Below are positions 22,951 through 35,047 of a DNA stretch of 64,000 bases, piece after piece. The notes below the pieces were generated by a model. That model saw only the letters and a list, made by a program, of their open reading frames with translations. It was not told the DNA's origin and did not search any database. How positions within the stretch are numbered: the stretch's first letter is position 1; each line of letters starts with the position of its first letter. Both the position numbers and the translations under genes were made by a program. The DNA comes from Periplaneta americana (Eukaryota > Arthropoda > Insecta > Blattodea > Blattidae), in assembly GCF_040183065.1 (NCBI RefSeq), contig NC_091120.1, positions 14,810,708-14,874,707 of the forward strand, read 5' to 3'.

Positions 22951-23020
22951 GTATTATTTTTAATATAGTCAGTTGACAGCTACTATATTGCTGTTCACTA
23001 GACCAATTTCCTACAAAGTT

Positions 23021-23256
23021 CTCTTTGCCTGTTATTGTATTTCCAGTTTTAGATGCTGCTTGCTAGATGATGTGTTATGCTGGAGTTATAATGAAGCATT
23101 TTTGAGAAAGATATGGGAGAATATTCCATAATGTCTTTCTCTTTGCCTGTTATTGTATTTCCAGTTTTAGATGCTGCTTGCTAGATGATGTGTTATGCTG
23201 GAGTTATAATGAAGCATTTTTGAGAAAGATATGGGAGAATATTCCATAATGTCTTT
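23021..23256. repeat. Perfect 118-base tandem duplication
   Basis: The segment beginning CTCTTTGCCTGTTATTG at 23021 is repeated immediately at 23139 without a visible mismatch over 118 bases. It is non-coding and lies just past the probable end of the Ki-67-like gene. Confidence 0.95.
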
Positions 23257-24163
23257 GTACAGAGGTTCCATTTTCATTTACATGATTTTAACCTGAGTGA
23301 AGTTCATTCTGTAGGACTTATTCGTAAGTTAATGGTACAGTTTGAAGGAAAGAAGGAAAAAAACTTGTAATATCCTTACTTCTAGTGTAGGAAGGTGAAT
23401 TTTATATGAGCGGGGAGAGGGGGTATTGTGTGTGTTTTTCTTTTTACACACCTTACAATCTCAGGGATAGTGACTTATGTTTACACCTGCCACTTGGCAT
23501 TTCTCGAGGGTTAAAGACGTCACCAGACAAGGAGTTGTATGGTCACACATTTGGTGATAAGTTCTCCAACTCGACTAGCTAATGTATCTTCCATTGTAAT
23601 GAATGATCACTTAATTTTCAGAAACTTTAATAATCTCATGCTTAAATTAATATACAAACATAAAGAGAAGTACACAGCGTAAAATGATAACAAACTTTTA
23701 ATTCATTTCATCACAATTATTATTATGTTAGAATGTAATACAAAATAGAATATCACAATGTTTAAAGTAGATGTTAGTATAATGGATATTGTTAATACAG
23801 TATGAGACACTTACATGAATATAAAATTAATGTAATAATTGTCATGTAGTAAGTAAATAATACATTTTCATTCCTCTAGATATTTACATTAGATTTTGCT
23901 TGGCATGAATTATTGCACAGCACTGGTATAAATTGTACTTATCCTAATATAACACTTAACTTTACTTATGTTCTGAAATACATTACAAAATGTACACTTA
24001 AAATATGAATTATATATATAATAATATCCTTCAACTTCAATACATCACTGTTAAATACTGTGCTAATATTTATCTAAAAATAAATTCCGTACATATGTAT
24101 GATATGTCATTCGGCTGAAAATGAAGAAAAACCTATGTTAATACATTTCTAACTTACACAATA
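23257..24163. other. Intergenic, nothing recognised
   Basis: AT-rich DNA between the end of the Ki-67-like gene and the first Tigger-like terminus. No frame or repeat border can be supported. Confidence 0.4.
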
Positions 24164-24337
24164 CAGTTGAACCTCCATACAACAAAAACCAATATAACAG
24201 TAAACTCTGTTGCAACGATAAATTTGATGGGTTGCAGCATATTTCCTATATTTTCAATATGTCTTATCATTACAACAATGGTAAAATTTTGTAGAAACTC
24301 CGATGGAACAATAAAACATAATATTTTTTTTTATTTA

Positions 24338-25309
24338 CAGTCTACTCTGGATATAGTGAACTCGGTTATAATGAACATTTGGCTATAGTGAACCTAAATC
24401 GTTGGTCCGACCCACATACATTAAAAAGTACATTAATATTTCCGTTTATAGTGAACCTTAAAATTGAAGTTACAAGAGTTGTATTCTGACAAATTCTTAT
24501 TTGAAGTCAGACCTTCTTGTATAAAATTGAAAGAATGTGTTGAGAACAACATTCCAAGTTTCTTACTCCTTCAGTCAAAGAACAAAGATAGGATTAGTGA
24601 TTCCTAGACAATGAGCTGTACTGTAAATGCAAGCAACGAGTGACGACCTTGCTTCACTCCACCGTCAAAGGGTTGCCATTCTGTTCTCAGGGAAACTACT
24701 CTACTGTTATTTCTAATCCTCACCATCAAAGAGTTGAATTTTGTTCTCAGAAAAATTTCCATTATGACGGATAGCATCGAAACAATGGAAAATGAAATTG
24801 CCTTTTTTTTTTATTAAAAGGGGACGGGCATTATGTCTAGAGCATAAATGAAAGTAAAATTCTGATGGCTTTGAAACTCCATCAATCCCCTCTCACTTTC
24901 CATTAAGTGACCCGGGAAATTCCAAGACTGAGTACGCAGTCACACCATAACAGCATTTGTCATTTCTACCTGAGCAGTCTGTTTCTAGTGTTCAGAATGT
25001 ACTGTATAAAAATGTCGAAGCGTAAAGTGTTTTCTTTGGAAGATAAAGCGAATATTATAAGTGACATTGAACGTGGTCTTTCGCAAGCAGACGTGGGTCG
25101 ACAGCATAGTTTAAGTAAATCAATTGTAACAGCCTATACAGTATAGTGTAATCCATTCCACAAAAATGAAATATTTTAATTTCTGTATAGTTTATTTTCT
25201 TGATCACAATTTCACTCATTCCTGTCATTTAAGGTAGGGGAGAGACACTTCGGATATAGTGAACGAAATATGCAAGTCCACAGAGGTTCACTATACCCGG
25301 AGTTGACTG
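24338..25309 (+). mobile_element. Tigger/pogo-like element, internally deleted
   Basis: CAGTCTACTCTGGATATAGT and the complement of CAGTCAACTCCGGGTATAGT form the ends, with TA on both sides (24336-24337 and 25310-25311). The GTATAGTGAAC motif repeats near both ends. A frame at 25012-25146 starts SKRKVFSLEDKANIISDIER, the CENP-B/psq-type DNA-binding helix of Tigger transposases, then stops after 44 residues; the DDE domain is gone. Confidence 0.85.
25012..25146 (+). pseudogene. Truncated Tigger transposase N-terminus
   Basis: 44 codons: SKRKVFSLEDKANIISDIER, then GLSQADVGRQHSLSKSIVTA, matching the first helix-turn-helix of pogo/Tigger transposases, followed by a premature stop at 25144. The rest of the gene is deleted from this copy. 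Confidence 0.8.
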
Positions 25310-25416
25310 TACTTGGTTTTCATATTCAATATTTCACTTTTCACTTCGTATTGCCATCTTAAAGATGTTTACCTTTTTTTGTCTCTCATATTTTTTTGTT
25401 GACATCTAGGTAGTCT

Positions 25417-25612
25417 GTGTAAGGAATGTTTTACAGTCCCCTAACTGCCCACTGTGCAACTCAAACCAAGAAATGGATTCGGAATACCTCAAAATCTGTG
25501 CTTCAGTGGTTGACCATGACAATATCTTTGAAAAATATTCGAGTGCAAGAGGTCAAATGACTATTGTCAAATGCCTGGCATTAGAAAACAACAACAATAG
25601 AACTCTACCTGC
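25417..25612 (+). pseudogene. LINE 3' end fragment (zinc-knuckle region)
   Basis: The coding remnant reads CPLCNSNQEMDSEYLKICAS, then DHDNIFEKYSSARGQM, the C-terminal CxxC...C segment of a LINE ORF2. A related piece is at 29786-29980 and ends MTLLSNAWH. The two copies show independent small changes. Confidence 0.65.
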
Positions 25613-26404
25613 TCCAAGGGCACAGGATTTGCCTTTATGGTTCTAGCGACTGTCTTCCTTCCACATTCGAATGTTACTTGTTAATGATAGGTGTAACATG
25701 AAAACAAATCAGTTTGGAGACTAACTTAGCTGCATTTAGATATGGGGTAGAAACAACAAAGTAAATGACATTACACATATTAATTAAAGCAGAGTGTTTT
25801 AGAGTTTAAAATTCATTTTTCTCTAAAGTTTGTTATTTGGACCCTCATCGTTCCTCCTGCCAATCCTTGAAATGTAAGGAAATAATGTTGCAAGTATTAG
25901 CATTTTATTAATCCTGAATGTAAGCGTTTAAAAACTATAGCAGCAGACATTTAAATTGCTACCTTGAAGTGATTTAATGTGTCCCATATACTGACAGACC
26001 ATCTAATTGTGCTCAAAGCAATAAGAAATAATACATTTGCTGCTGAAATACTCAAAAAAGACAAGAATACAATTTTTTTTTTTTTTTTAGATGTATTGTA
26101 ACTATAAGTACCAGGTCTCTTTGGACCTTTGCCTTTTACAGAAAACAAGATATTTCCTAGTACTCAGAAAATTGTTGCGAGGTTTGACTGTATCAGTTAT
26201 TTCCTGTCAATTATAATAATAAATATGTGCAGAGAGCTTTAGAGCTTTTATTTTTACATTAGACTAAGTATTGTGATGTTGCAGTCGTGACCATACTGCC
26301 TGTCTCTGTACAAACTATTTGTCGGATTGTGTTCATATTCAGTATTTACTAATCACGTCATGAGGGAATGGTGCACATGAAATATAATAATTTTAATAAG
26401 AAAA

Positions 26405-27556
26405 TAATGAAGAAAAAATGGGAGTATAAGGGTACAGTGCATCAGTTATTCATAGATTTCAAAAAGGCATATGACTCGGTTAAGAGAGAAGTTTTATATG
26501 ATATTCTTATTGAATTTGGTATTCCCAAGAAACTAGTTCGATTAATTAAAATGTGTCTCAGTGAAACGTACAGCAGAGTCCGTATAGGTCAGTTTCTGTC
26601 AGATGCGTTTCCAATTCACTGTGGGCTAAAGCAAGGAGATGCACTATCACCTTTACTTTTTAACTTTGCTCTAGAGTATACCATTAGGAAAGTCCAGGAT
26701 AACAGAGAGGGTTTGGAATTGAACGGGTTACATCAGCTGCTTGTCTATGCGGATGACGTGAATATTTTAGGAGAAAATCCACAAACGATTAGGGAAAACA
26801 CGGGAATTTTACTGGAAGCAAGTAAAGAGATAGGTTTGGAAGTAAATCCCGAAAAGACAAAGTATATTATTATGTCTCATGACCAGAATATTGTATGAAA
26901 TGGAAATATAAAAATTGGAAATTTATCTTTTGAAGAGGTGGAGAAGTTCAAATATCTGGGAGCAACAGTAACAAATATAAATGATACTCGGGAGGAAATT
27001 GAACACAGAATAAATATGGGAAATGCCTGTTATTATTCGGTTGAGAAACTTTTATCATCCAGTCTGTTGTCAAAAAATCTGAAAGTTAGAATTTATAAAA
27101 CAGTTATATTACTGGTTGTTCTGTATGGTTGTGAAACTTGGACTCTCACTTTGAGAGAGGAACAGAGACTACGGGTGTTTGAGAATAAGATTCTTAGGAA
27201 AATATTTGGGGCTAAGAGGGATGAAGTTACAGGAGAATGGAGAAAGTTACACAACACAGAACTGCAGGCATTGTATTCTTCACCTGACATAATTAGGAAC
27301 ATTAAATCCAGACATTTGAGATGGGCAGGGCATGTAGCACATATGGGCGAATCCAGAAATGCATATAGTGTGTTAGTTGGGAGGCCGGAGGGAAAAAGAC
27401 CTTTAGGGAGGCCAAGACGTAGATGAGAAGATAATATTAAAATGGATTTGAGAGAGGTGTGATATGATGATAGAGAATGGATTAATTTTGCTCAGGATAG
27501 GGACCAATGGCGGGCTTATGTGAGGGCGGCAATGAACCTCTGGGTTCCTTAAAAGC
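26405..27556 (+). pseudogene. RTE-like LINE, 5'-truncated, one frame with stop mutations
   Basis: A single frame reads [39 protein letters not shown], catalytic [55 protein letters not shown] and GKRPLGRPRRR. In-frame stops at 26896, 27424 and 27462 are each one transition from a sense codon. The 3' end finishes CTTAAAAGCCAGTAAGTAAG, a tetranucleotide tail characteristic of RTE-like insertions. Four more fragments of this family lie in the window (14470, 32524, 33427 and 53506). Confidence 0.9.
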
Positions 27557-28215
27557 CAGTAAGTAAGAAATGAATAGGTCTTTGCCATTTTGTGTTGTTT
27601 TTGATTTCAAATAATTCGTTTCTTGCATAAGATAATATAAATTAGGATTCCATACAAGTAACACAAAAAGTAGGGAATTGTGATGTGAGAAGTCTACACG
27701 TCTTTTCCACATATTGTAATAAATAATGAGAATATTAGGGGATATATTATTAGCACAACAAAATAACCTTAAACTGGATTTATTTTATACAGTTTAAATT
27801 TACATTAATGTTTTTGTGTGCCAGTCAGTCATATTTATTAGATTGGAAATTTTTTTAATAGAACATTCATGAGGTAATCATGAAATGCAATGTACAGGGC
27901 GAGCCAGGAGGGAAGGTACATGGTTTGAGGGTGATAATATTGGTAATTGTGAACAAAAAAGTTTATATGAACATATGTCCTGTTTTTAACAGTTTCGTAG
28001 AAAAGTAATGGAAACAATGAGGAACATGAACAGTGCAGGTGACAGTAAATTAAAACATTGTTATCTTATGTTCTGTTTGTGTACTTTTCTTTACAGAACA
28101 TGTTCAAAAAGTCCACCATCAACTTCAATGCATTTGGCAGGATCATAACTGTGTTTGTTGGGCACCAGTTTTATATTTTGGCAGTTACGTTGCCCATAAA
28201 AAACTCCCAATATGA

Positions 28216-28771
28216 ATGGAGGACCTCATCTGTCTCTGGTCATCGGGTCCCTCGGACCTAGCCGGGAAGATTACATATCCTTGGCTTCTGCCCCTATAGT
28301 GAGGCCCTTCGCAACATCCGTCACCATGCTGTGCATTCTATGCTGGCCGAGGCATTGAAGGAGGTAGGGTTTACAGTTCATCAAGAGGTGCAGGGACTAG
28401 CCATACAAGGAATTGTTCGGCGAATTGATATCATTGCCATTAAGAACAACTTGGCATACATTCTCGACTCCACCATCAGATTTGAGACACATGCAGATCA
28501 ACAGCATGAGGTGGACAGTGAAAAGAAACAGATCTATGAACCAACAATCCCGTTCTATAAAGATAAATATAGCCTGTCCCACATTGATGTAATAGGTCTG
28601 ATGGTGGGAGCACGAGGTACCATATCCTCCTTCTTTGTCAACAAATGTAAAAACCTGGGGCTAACACACAGCATTGTGAAAGAAATAGCCATTAGTGCCT
28701 TCAAAGGATCGGTTCAGATATTGAGAAATCATTTGTATGGGAGTGATAATGGAAATTTCAAGTTATCTTAA
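28216..28771 (+). pseudogene. R2-like LINE, C-terminal endonuclease domain
   Basis: A frame with one break shows HILGFCPYSEALRNIRHHAV (end of the zinc-knuckle region), then 147 residues with RRIDIIAIKNNLAYILDSTI, EKKQIYEPTIPFY and VIGLMVGARGTI, ending ILRNHLYG and a stop at 28769. These are the signature of the restriction-enzyme-like endonuclease of R2-clade elements. The reverse transcriptase is missing. A stop and frameshift near 28260 break the link to the zinc knuckle. A second family remnant is at 38370-38700. Confidence 0.8.
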
Positions 28772-29069
28772 CCGATGGCTGTTGATTAGTTTAGATATCA
28801 ATTCCAGTAAATCCATACTATTATTTTTCTCGTGGTATATGGCATTCAAATCATTCTAACCTATCTGATGATATTTTTTCCCCCCTTTCTTAACTGTAAA
28901 TGAGCACAAACGCTACTTAGGTGTAAATTTTTCTGACATTTTGTATATTCGATTTCCTAACCGTTTCAAATGTATATCATTTTACCTTTTAGGTTTGTTT
29001 CCAAATTATATGTAATAGCTACGCTTTGTCAGGTCTGGCAACCTTTTCATAAGGGAAGCTAAATTTATA

Positions 29070-29115
29070 TTATATATAGAGCACGAATGCTAATGGCTTC
29101 ATTGCTAGATACAAG
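29070..29115 (+). repeat. Solo 3' end of the RNase H LINE
   Basis: GAGCACGAATGCTAATGGCT and the following bases encode ARMLMASLLDTRH and a stop, the same terminus as the LINE at 8562-9462. Only the last 45 bases are present. Confidence 0.55.
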
Positions 29116-29785
29116 GCATTGAAACAGCTACTTCAGTGCACTTTGCAGCTCTTGTAGACAGCAGCTGTGTTGCTGATCTGAGCTGATTCGGACATTCTTT
29201 ACTTGAGCACAAGCATGTAAAATGTGAGTGAGAAGTTTCCACTTTGCACTTGTAGACTTCAGTCTTAAGCCAATTCCATGCACAGTAATCCAATGTAATG
29301 TCTGGTGACCTCAGTGGCCAAGAAATGACTCCACTGCGACCGATCCAATGCCCAGGATACATTTCATTGATCCTACTACAACCTAATGTCGTTTTGGTTG
29401 TGTCCGCATATGAGTGCTGATGAAGGACATGAGACTGATCCCCGTGATTTTCAAACAGCTGTATGTCAGATTCTGTTAAGAACAGGGCATATGTTCATAG
29501 AAACTTTTCTGTTCAGAATCACCAATATTATCATCCCTCACATCATGCACCTTTCCTCCTGACTCACCCTGTATGTAGTGTCTTTAAAATTATTTTATTT
29601 TACAGGCCACTTTAAATCTGTTCATTTATTCAGTCCATTGACTATTAAGGAAAAATTCCTTTCTACATTGGTGTTATGCCCAGGTAAACAAAATCTGAGC
29701 CAGTTTAAGCTATAATTCTGAATATTTCTCAGAATTCTTTCAAGTTTTAAAAATTGTAATTCACTTATCGGAGGCCGAAGCTGTC

Positions 29786-29980
29786 ATGTTTTGCTCCAAC
29801 TCTTGGGAGACAAATTTTCTTAACAGTGATTGTGTGAATGCCAGAGGGTCATCCACTTTACACTCTCTACACCTCAAAATCTGTGCTTCAGTGGCTAGTC
29901 ATGATAATATCTTTGAAAAATATTGGAGTGCAAGAGGTCAAATGACTTTATTGTCAAACGCCTGGCATTAGAAAACAACA
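29786..29980 (+). pseudogene. LINE 3' end fragment
   Basis: The end of the frame reads LHLKICASVASHDNIFEKYW, SARGQMTLLSNAWH and a stop, homologous to 25417-25612. The first part of the open frame is not related to the family. Confidence 0.6.
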
Positions 29981-29989
29981 ACTTTACAC

Positions 29990-31775
29990 TCTCTTTTCAG
30001 CAAGTTCTTCTCTCTTATATTTCTATATCACTTTGCAAAGAGTTAATACAAAAAAATTGATTAAATATGAATGTTACTTAACCTCCGAAAAAAAGTATCA
30101 CAGAGAGGAGCTCCAACTTTTTTTTTTTTTTTTTTTTTCAGTAATATTAAAAAATTCAGGTGGGATATCTTTTTTAAAGCTAAAATTCAGGATGTAAGGT
30201 AACCCTACATGAATGAAATGAGCAATCCATTGTGTCTCCAGACCTTTACGTTTCGGAGCATTATCATAATATGCAGAATTATTTCAATTTTTTTTTTTAT
30301 TGTGAATTATTTTAAAGCCTTACACTGACCAGATATGGAAGAGACAGAGACCCAGTTGTTAAGAGACATTTTCCCTCTGTTTGGAAATGCTTTTGTTACA
30401 TGTGGGTGAATCATTCAAAGAACATCCCGAAGGTTTAGAATGAAAAGGGAGAGATTTGTTCAAAGTCTAATAAACCACATTTAAAAGCGGTTTTTTTTTA
30501 ATGGAAACATAAAATTAGAATAGATTACAATATGCATAGCCTACAGCCATTTTATGTAAATTTGTAAAAAAAAAAAATATATATATTTACTTAAATCGTA
30601 AAATTGTGGAAAGCATGATCATCTGTAAATAGATCCAAATTATTGCAGAACTCGTATATATCTCACCACATGGTTGAAAAACTTAAAAGATTCTTGACAC
30701 TCCACCACTGAAGTCTTGACAACGTCATTTAATTTAAATCGACCCCTAGACTCTTTACATCTAGGGGACATACTATTTACATTTTATCTGCCCTGTACTC
30801 GGACTTTTATATTGGATTACATTTTATGTATTAATATTTCTGGACACCAGACTTTTTACATCTGGTAACGGTTTTAGTAACTGATTTCCTGGAGATATAT
30901 ATATATATTTTTTTTTTTGTACCTTTCGGTTTTAACACCGAGATTTTAATTGATGTCGATTTTACGTCTACCAGTTTTTAAATGAGTTGTTGTACATAGC
31001 CATAGATGCTGACGCGCCCTTTAAACACCATCAATCCATAATCCACTACTGAAGGCCTAAAATCTCATAAATAATTTGCTATGCATGGAATAATTCATAA
31101 GACGTATTAATAGCAGGGATCTTCAGCACACATTTAATATTATTGTAGGAGTTTGTTTTTTTAAAATGCAATTTAAATTTTTAATGTCATTTATCCAAAA
31201 CCAGTGGCTCGTAATGTAAATTGTGTCGAGGTGTTACAGATTTCTATAGAAGTATATTAATTTGGCTTCAGTTTTGTATTGAACACAAAGTTCAAAGCAA
31301 TAAAATATTCATGTAATTGTAATCTTAATTGTACAGGACTCCAAATTTTACATTCAAATTTGGTATAAAATGGCAATTCATAACATACTTAATAAATTGC
31401 ATTGAAACGTTATCAATAGTATTAGTGTAAGAAGGAGATTAGAAATACAGAGACTTGTGCATTTTCACATCACTAACTCTTCAGATTTCGCCTCTGTTCT
31501 TGGTGTCTCTCTTCTTCAGAGTCAATAAGTATATACTTGTGTTTTATGACTGTGGTGATATGCTATACGATCACAAGTGTTACTATAATTAGAGACTGAC
31601 ATAATATGAAGAAAAGTTTGCCAAAATATGAAATATTAATTCATTGGTAAAATATTTTCGTTCCCGAACCATACTTTATTTGCAAAATAAGCCTTTAAAG
31701 ATTCATAGTTTTGCCTATATTTAATAAACTATCAAATAAAATATAATAAGTCTGCATAATTAAATCTTTATTTGA
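29990..31775. other. Intergenic, nothing recognised
   Basis: AT-rich DNA with T runs at 30119-30138 and 30290, a short (AT) run at 30577, and no usable frame. No transposon ends could be paired. Confidence 0.45.
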
Positions 31776-32320
<545 letters not shown>

Positions 32321-32324
32321 TTAC

Positions 32325-32523
32325 CCCGATGATGTGATAGGATGATTATGATAATGTGGTGCCAGGAGAGGTCTTAAATCTAAACTTAACCTAAATTCCA
32401 GACCATGGATGAACACAGGAATAATCCCCTTTAAGGAAAAATTCCTGTGCTCTAACCGGGAATCGAACCCGGGACCTCATGAACTATAGCCAGAAGCTCT
32501 GACCACTAGACCATGAGGCTGGT
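32325..32523 (-). repeat. tRNA-derived SINE of a second family
   Basis: On the minus strand it starts CCAGCCTCATGGTCTAGTGG (A box) and has GGGTTCGATTCCCGG (B box), resembling a Glu or Asp tRNA, then a non-tRNA body continuing to about 32325. The acceptor stem is not closed, so it is a SINE and not a tRNA gene. Confidence 0.8.
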
Positions 32524-33180
32524 CGAAATTTATAAACTTGTATTTGCTATTTTGGAAAAGGAAATTGTACCAGAACAATGGAAGGAGTCCATAACTGTAC
32601 CTATTTTTAAGAACGGTGACAAGATTAACTGTAGTAACTTTCGAGGAATATCACTTTTGTTGACGTCGTACAAAATTTTGTCCAATATTCTTTTGAGAAG
32701 ATCGTACGTAGATGAAATTACTGGGGATCATCAGTGCGGTTTTAGGCGTAATAGATCGAATATTGATCCGATTTTTTGTATTCGAAAGATATTGGAGAAA
32801 AAATGGGAGTATTCATAAATTTCAACAAGGCATATGATTCGGTTAAGAGAGAAGTATTATATGATATTCTTATTAAATTTGGTATTCCCAAGAAACTAGT
32901 TCGATTAATTAAAATGTGTCTTGGTGAAACTTACAGCAGAGTCCGTATAGGCCAGTTTCTATCTGATGCTTTTCCAATTCACTGCGGGCTAAAGCAAGGA
33001 GATGCACTATCATTTTTACATTTTACTTTGCTCTACAATATGCTATTAGGAAAGTTCAGGATGACAGATAGGATTTGGAATTGAACGGATTACATCAGCT
33101 TCTTGTCTATGTGGATGACGTGAATATGTTAGGAGAAAATCCACAAACGATTAGGAAAAATACGGCAAATTTACTTGAAG
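32524..33180 (+). pseudogene. RTE-like LINE, central RT part
   Basis: Frames with shifts read [80 protein letters not shown] and then [11 protein letters not shown], where the first Asp-containing position of YADD is changed to YVDD. It is the same family as 26405-27556. The 3' half stops abruptly at 33180. Confidence 0.85.
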
Positions 33181-33426
33181 GGAAGGTATTGTTGGTTGGT
33201 TTGTTTCTAATGTACTCTATTTAGCAGATGATCTCTCCAGATTTTGAAACTAAGCTACTTTCTGAAGCAATGGCAAGGCAGGCTATCAAGTGCTCTTTGT
33301 CCATTTCATCCTGACAGGACACAAGATGGTGAGAGTCGGAAGTTAAGTTTGTTCAGGTATTTGGCCCGACTCTATTAGTGTTGTTGATTTTGTTTAGGTC
33401 TTCATGTAGAATTTCCTATTTTTATT
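33181..33426. other. Unassigned sequence between LINE pieces
   Basis: No frame or repeat similarity recognised; it separates a plus-strand LINE body from a minus-strand LINE 3' end. Confidence 0.35.
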
Positions 33427-34322
33427 TTCTATACTTACTGGCTTTTAAGGAAACCGGAGGTTCATTGCCGCCCTCACATGAGCCCACCATTGGTCCCTAT
33501 CATCATATCCCCTGTGAAACGAGGACTATGAACAAAAATAATGAACGAATTCTCCAGTGTTTTGAAAGAAAAATATTGCGCAGGTTTATGGCCCCGTGTG
33601 TGACAGGAGTGTATGGAGGAAAAGGTATAACCATGAATTGTATTCTCTTTATGAAGATGTGGAAGTCTCTAAATACATAATGTTAACCAGGCTAAGATGG
33701 GAAGGACCCCTGATAAGGAAGGAAGAGGCAGAGATCCCAAAAAGAGTAATGCTAACACAGCCGGATGGGACAAGAAGGAAAGGAAGGCCGAGATCGAGAT
33801 GGATTGATGGAGTGGATGGTGATGCGAGAGCTTTTTGGGTGAGAAATTGGAGGATGGTAGCTTTGGATCGCGATGGCTGGAGACGAGTCCTTGAGGAAGC
33901 CAAGACTCAGCAATGAGTTGTAGAGCTACTGATGATGATCATCATCATATCCCACCTCTCTTCCCATCTACGTCTCGGCCTCCCCAAAGGTCTTTTTCCC
34001 TCCAGCCTCCCAACTAACACTCTATATGCATTTCTGGATTCGCCCATATGTGCTACATGCCCTGCCCATCTCAAATGTCTGGATTTAATGTTCCTAATTA
34101 TGTCAGGTGAAGGATATAATGCGTGCAGCTCTGCATTGTGTAACTTTCTCCATTCTCCTGTAACTTCATCCCTTTTAGCCCCAAATATTTTCCTAAGAAC
34201 CTTATTCTCAAAAACCCTCAATCTCTGTTCCTCTCTCAAAGTGAGAGTCCAAGTTTCACAGCCATACAGAACAGCTGGTAATATAACTATTTTATAAATT
34301 CTAACTTTCAGATTTTTTGACA
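33427..34322 (-). pseudogene. RTE-like LINE 3' part, split by another LINE
   Basis: Minus-strand frame 34323-33943 carries VRIYKIVILPAVLYGCETWT, FENKVLRKIFGAKRD, WAGHVAHMGESRN and GKRPLGRPRRRW. The last part and the TTAC tail (33427-33511) continue on the far side of the insertion at 33512-33942. Order and orientation match the uninterrupted copy at 53506-54150. Confidence 0.85.
33512..33942 (+). mobile_element. LINE 3' fragment nested in another LINE, with target duplication
   Basis: Flanked by the direct repeat CATCATATCCC at 33501-33511 and 33943-33953. Frames with a shift read CFERKILRRFMAP, RYNHELYSLYEDVEVSKYIM, RRKGRPRSRWIDGVDGDARA and LDRDGWRRVLEEAKTQQ, then a GATGATGATCAT tail. It is a different RTE-like family from its host. 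Confidence 0.85.
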
Positions 34323-34329
34323 TATAGTC

Positions 34330-35039
34330 TGATTAATTCTGTATTCATTTAAGATGTTCTTTTTTTATTATTTATTTACAGACGCTTTAACTTCTATGGT
34401 CATATCGCGATTTTACTATGGATGGGACGTAATTTTGCCTGAAGTTCAGCATCTCTTTAACTCAAAGACATCTCACGCCCTGATATGAAGTGCTCTCTCA
34501 TCATGACACCCACTGCACTGGCTGGACACTTAAACCCCGACTCAAGCACCATCTATCCCTGGGCTGGGAATTTAAACTCTCACTTGACACATGCCATTTC
34601 GTGTATAATGTTGCAGCTACAGGGCCTTCAACTTAAGACGCAGGAACTGTTTGTAGCATAATAGAATTTTGGAACTTGTTTATCTACATTCCTCTTTCTT
34701 TTTTTCACTTGTTAAGACAACAAAGGGATTAAGCTAATTTCGCTTAATTTTCAGAGATGGTCTCTCAGTGGATAGGTATCCGTAACTAATGATCTCGTTT
34801 GTTTTGATACTGAAGGTGCAAGTAATGGACCTATCTCTAAATTTTTATTTTCATTGTCAGCTATTTGAGTAGGCCTATCCTATTTTTTTATGCTGTTACA
34901 TTTTTTAATATACAACTTCATTGTAACAACTAATCCCTGCATTTCTAGCCATAAGAATAAATACACATTTCTGAGTGTCTTGCTTCTCAGGGAGATACAG
35001 ATTGGCACCAAAGCACAGAAATATGAACGGCCTATCACA
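34330..35039. other. Intergenic, nothing firm
   Basis: A segment near 34381-34650 (GACGCTTTAACTTCTATGG onward) has the look of a dispersed repeat, but neither border nor class can be supported. Confidence 0.35.
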
Positions 35040-35047
35040 CATGTAGG

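Larger units (their letters stand above)
24164..26190. mobile_element. Outer Tigger/pogo-like element containing another
   Basis: CAGTTGAACCTCCATACAAC at the left and the complement of CAGTCAAACCTCGCAACA at the right are similar termini, with TA at 24162-24163 and 26191-26192. Inside lie the element at 24338-25309, a LINE 3' fragment (25417-25612) and a T-rich repeat. The inverted-repeat match is imperfect, so the pairing of the two ends is tentative. Confidence 0.45.
27893..29573 (-). mobile_element. DNA transposon (Tc1/mariner superfamily-like) split by LINE DNA
   Basis: Ends TACAGGGCGAGCCAGGAGG and CCTCCTGACTCACCCTGTA are inverted repeats, and pairing continues into GATAATATTGGT. Minus-strand remnants read YPGHWIGRSGVISWPLRSPD followed by ITLDYCAWNWLK (the third catalytic block WPxRSPDxTPLD, damaged) at about 29344-29240. 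The C-terminal end AKCIEVDGGLFEHVL and stop lie at about 28080-28130. An R2-like LINE fragment sits between them. Confidence 0.7.
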
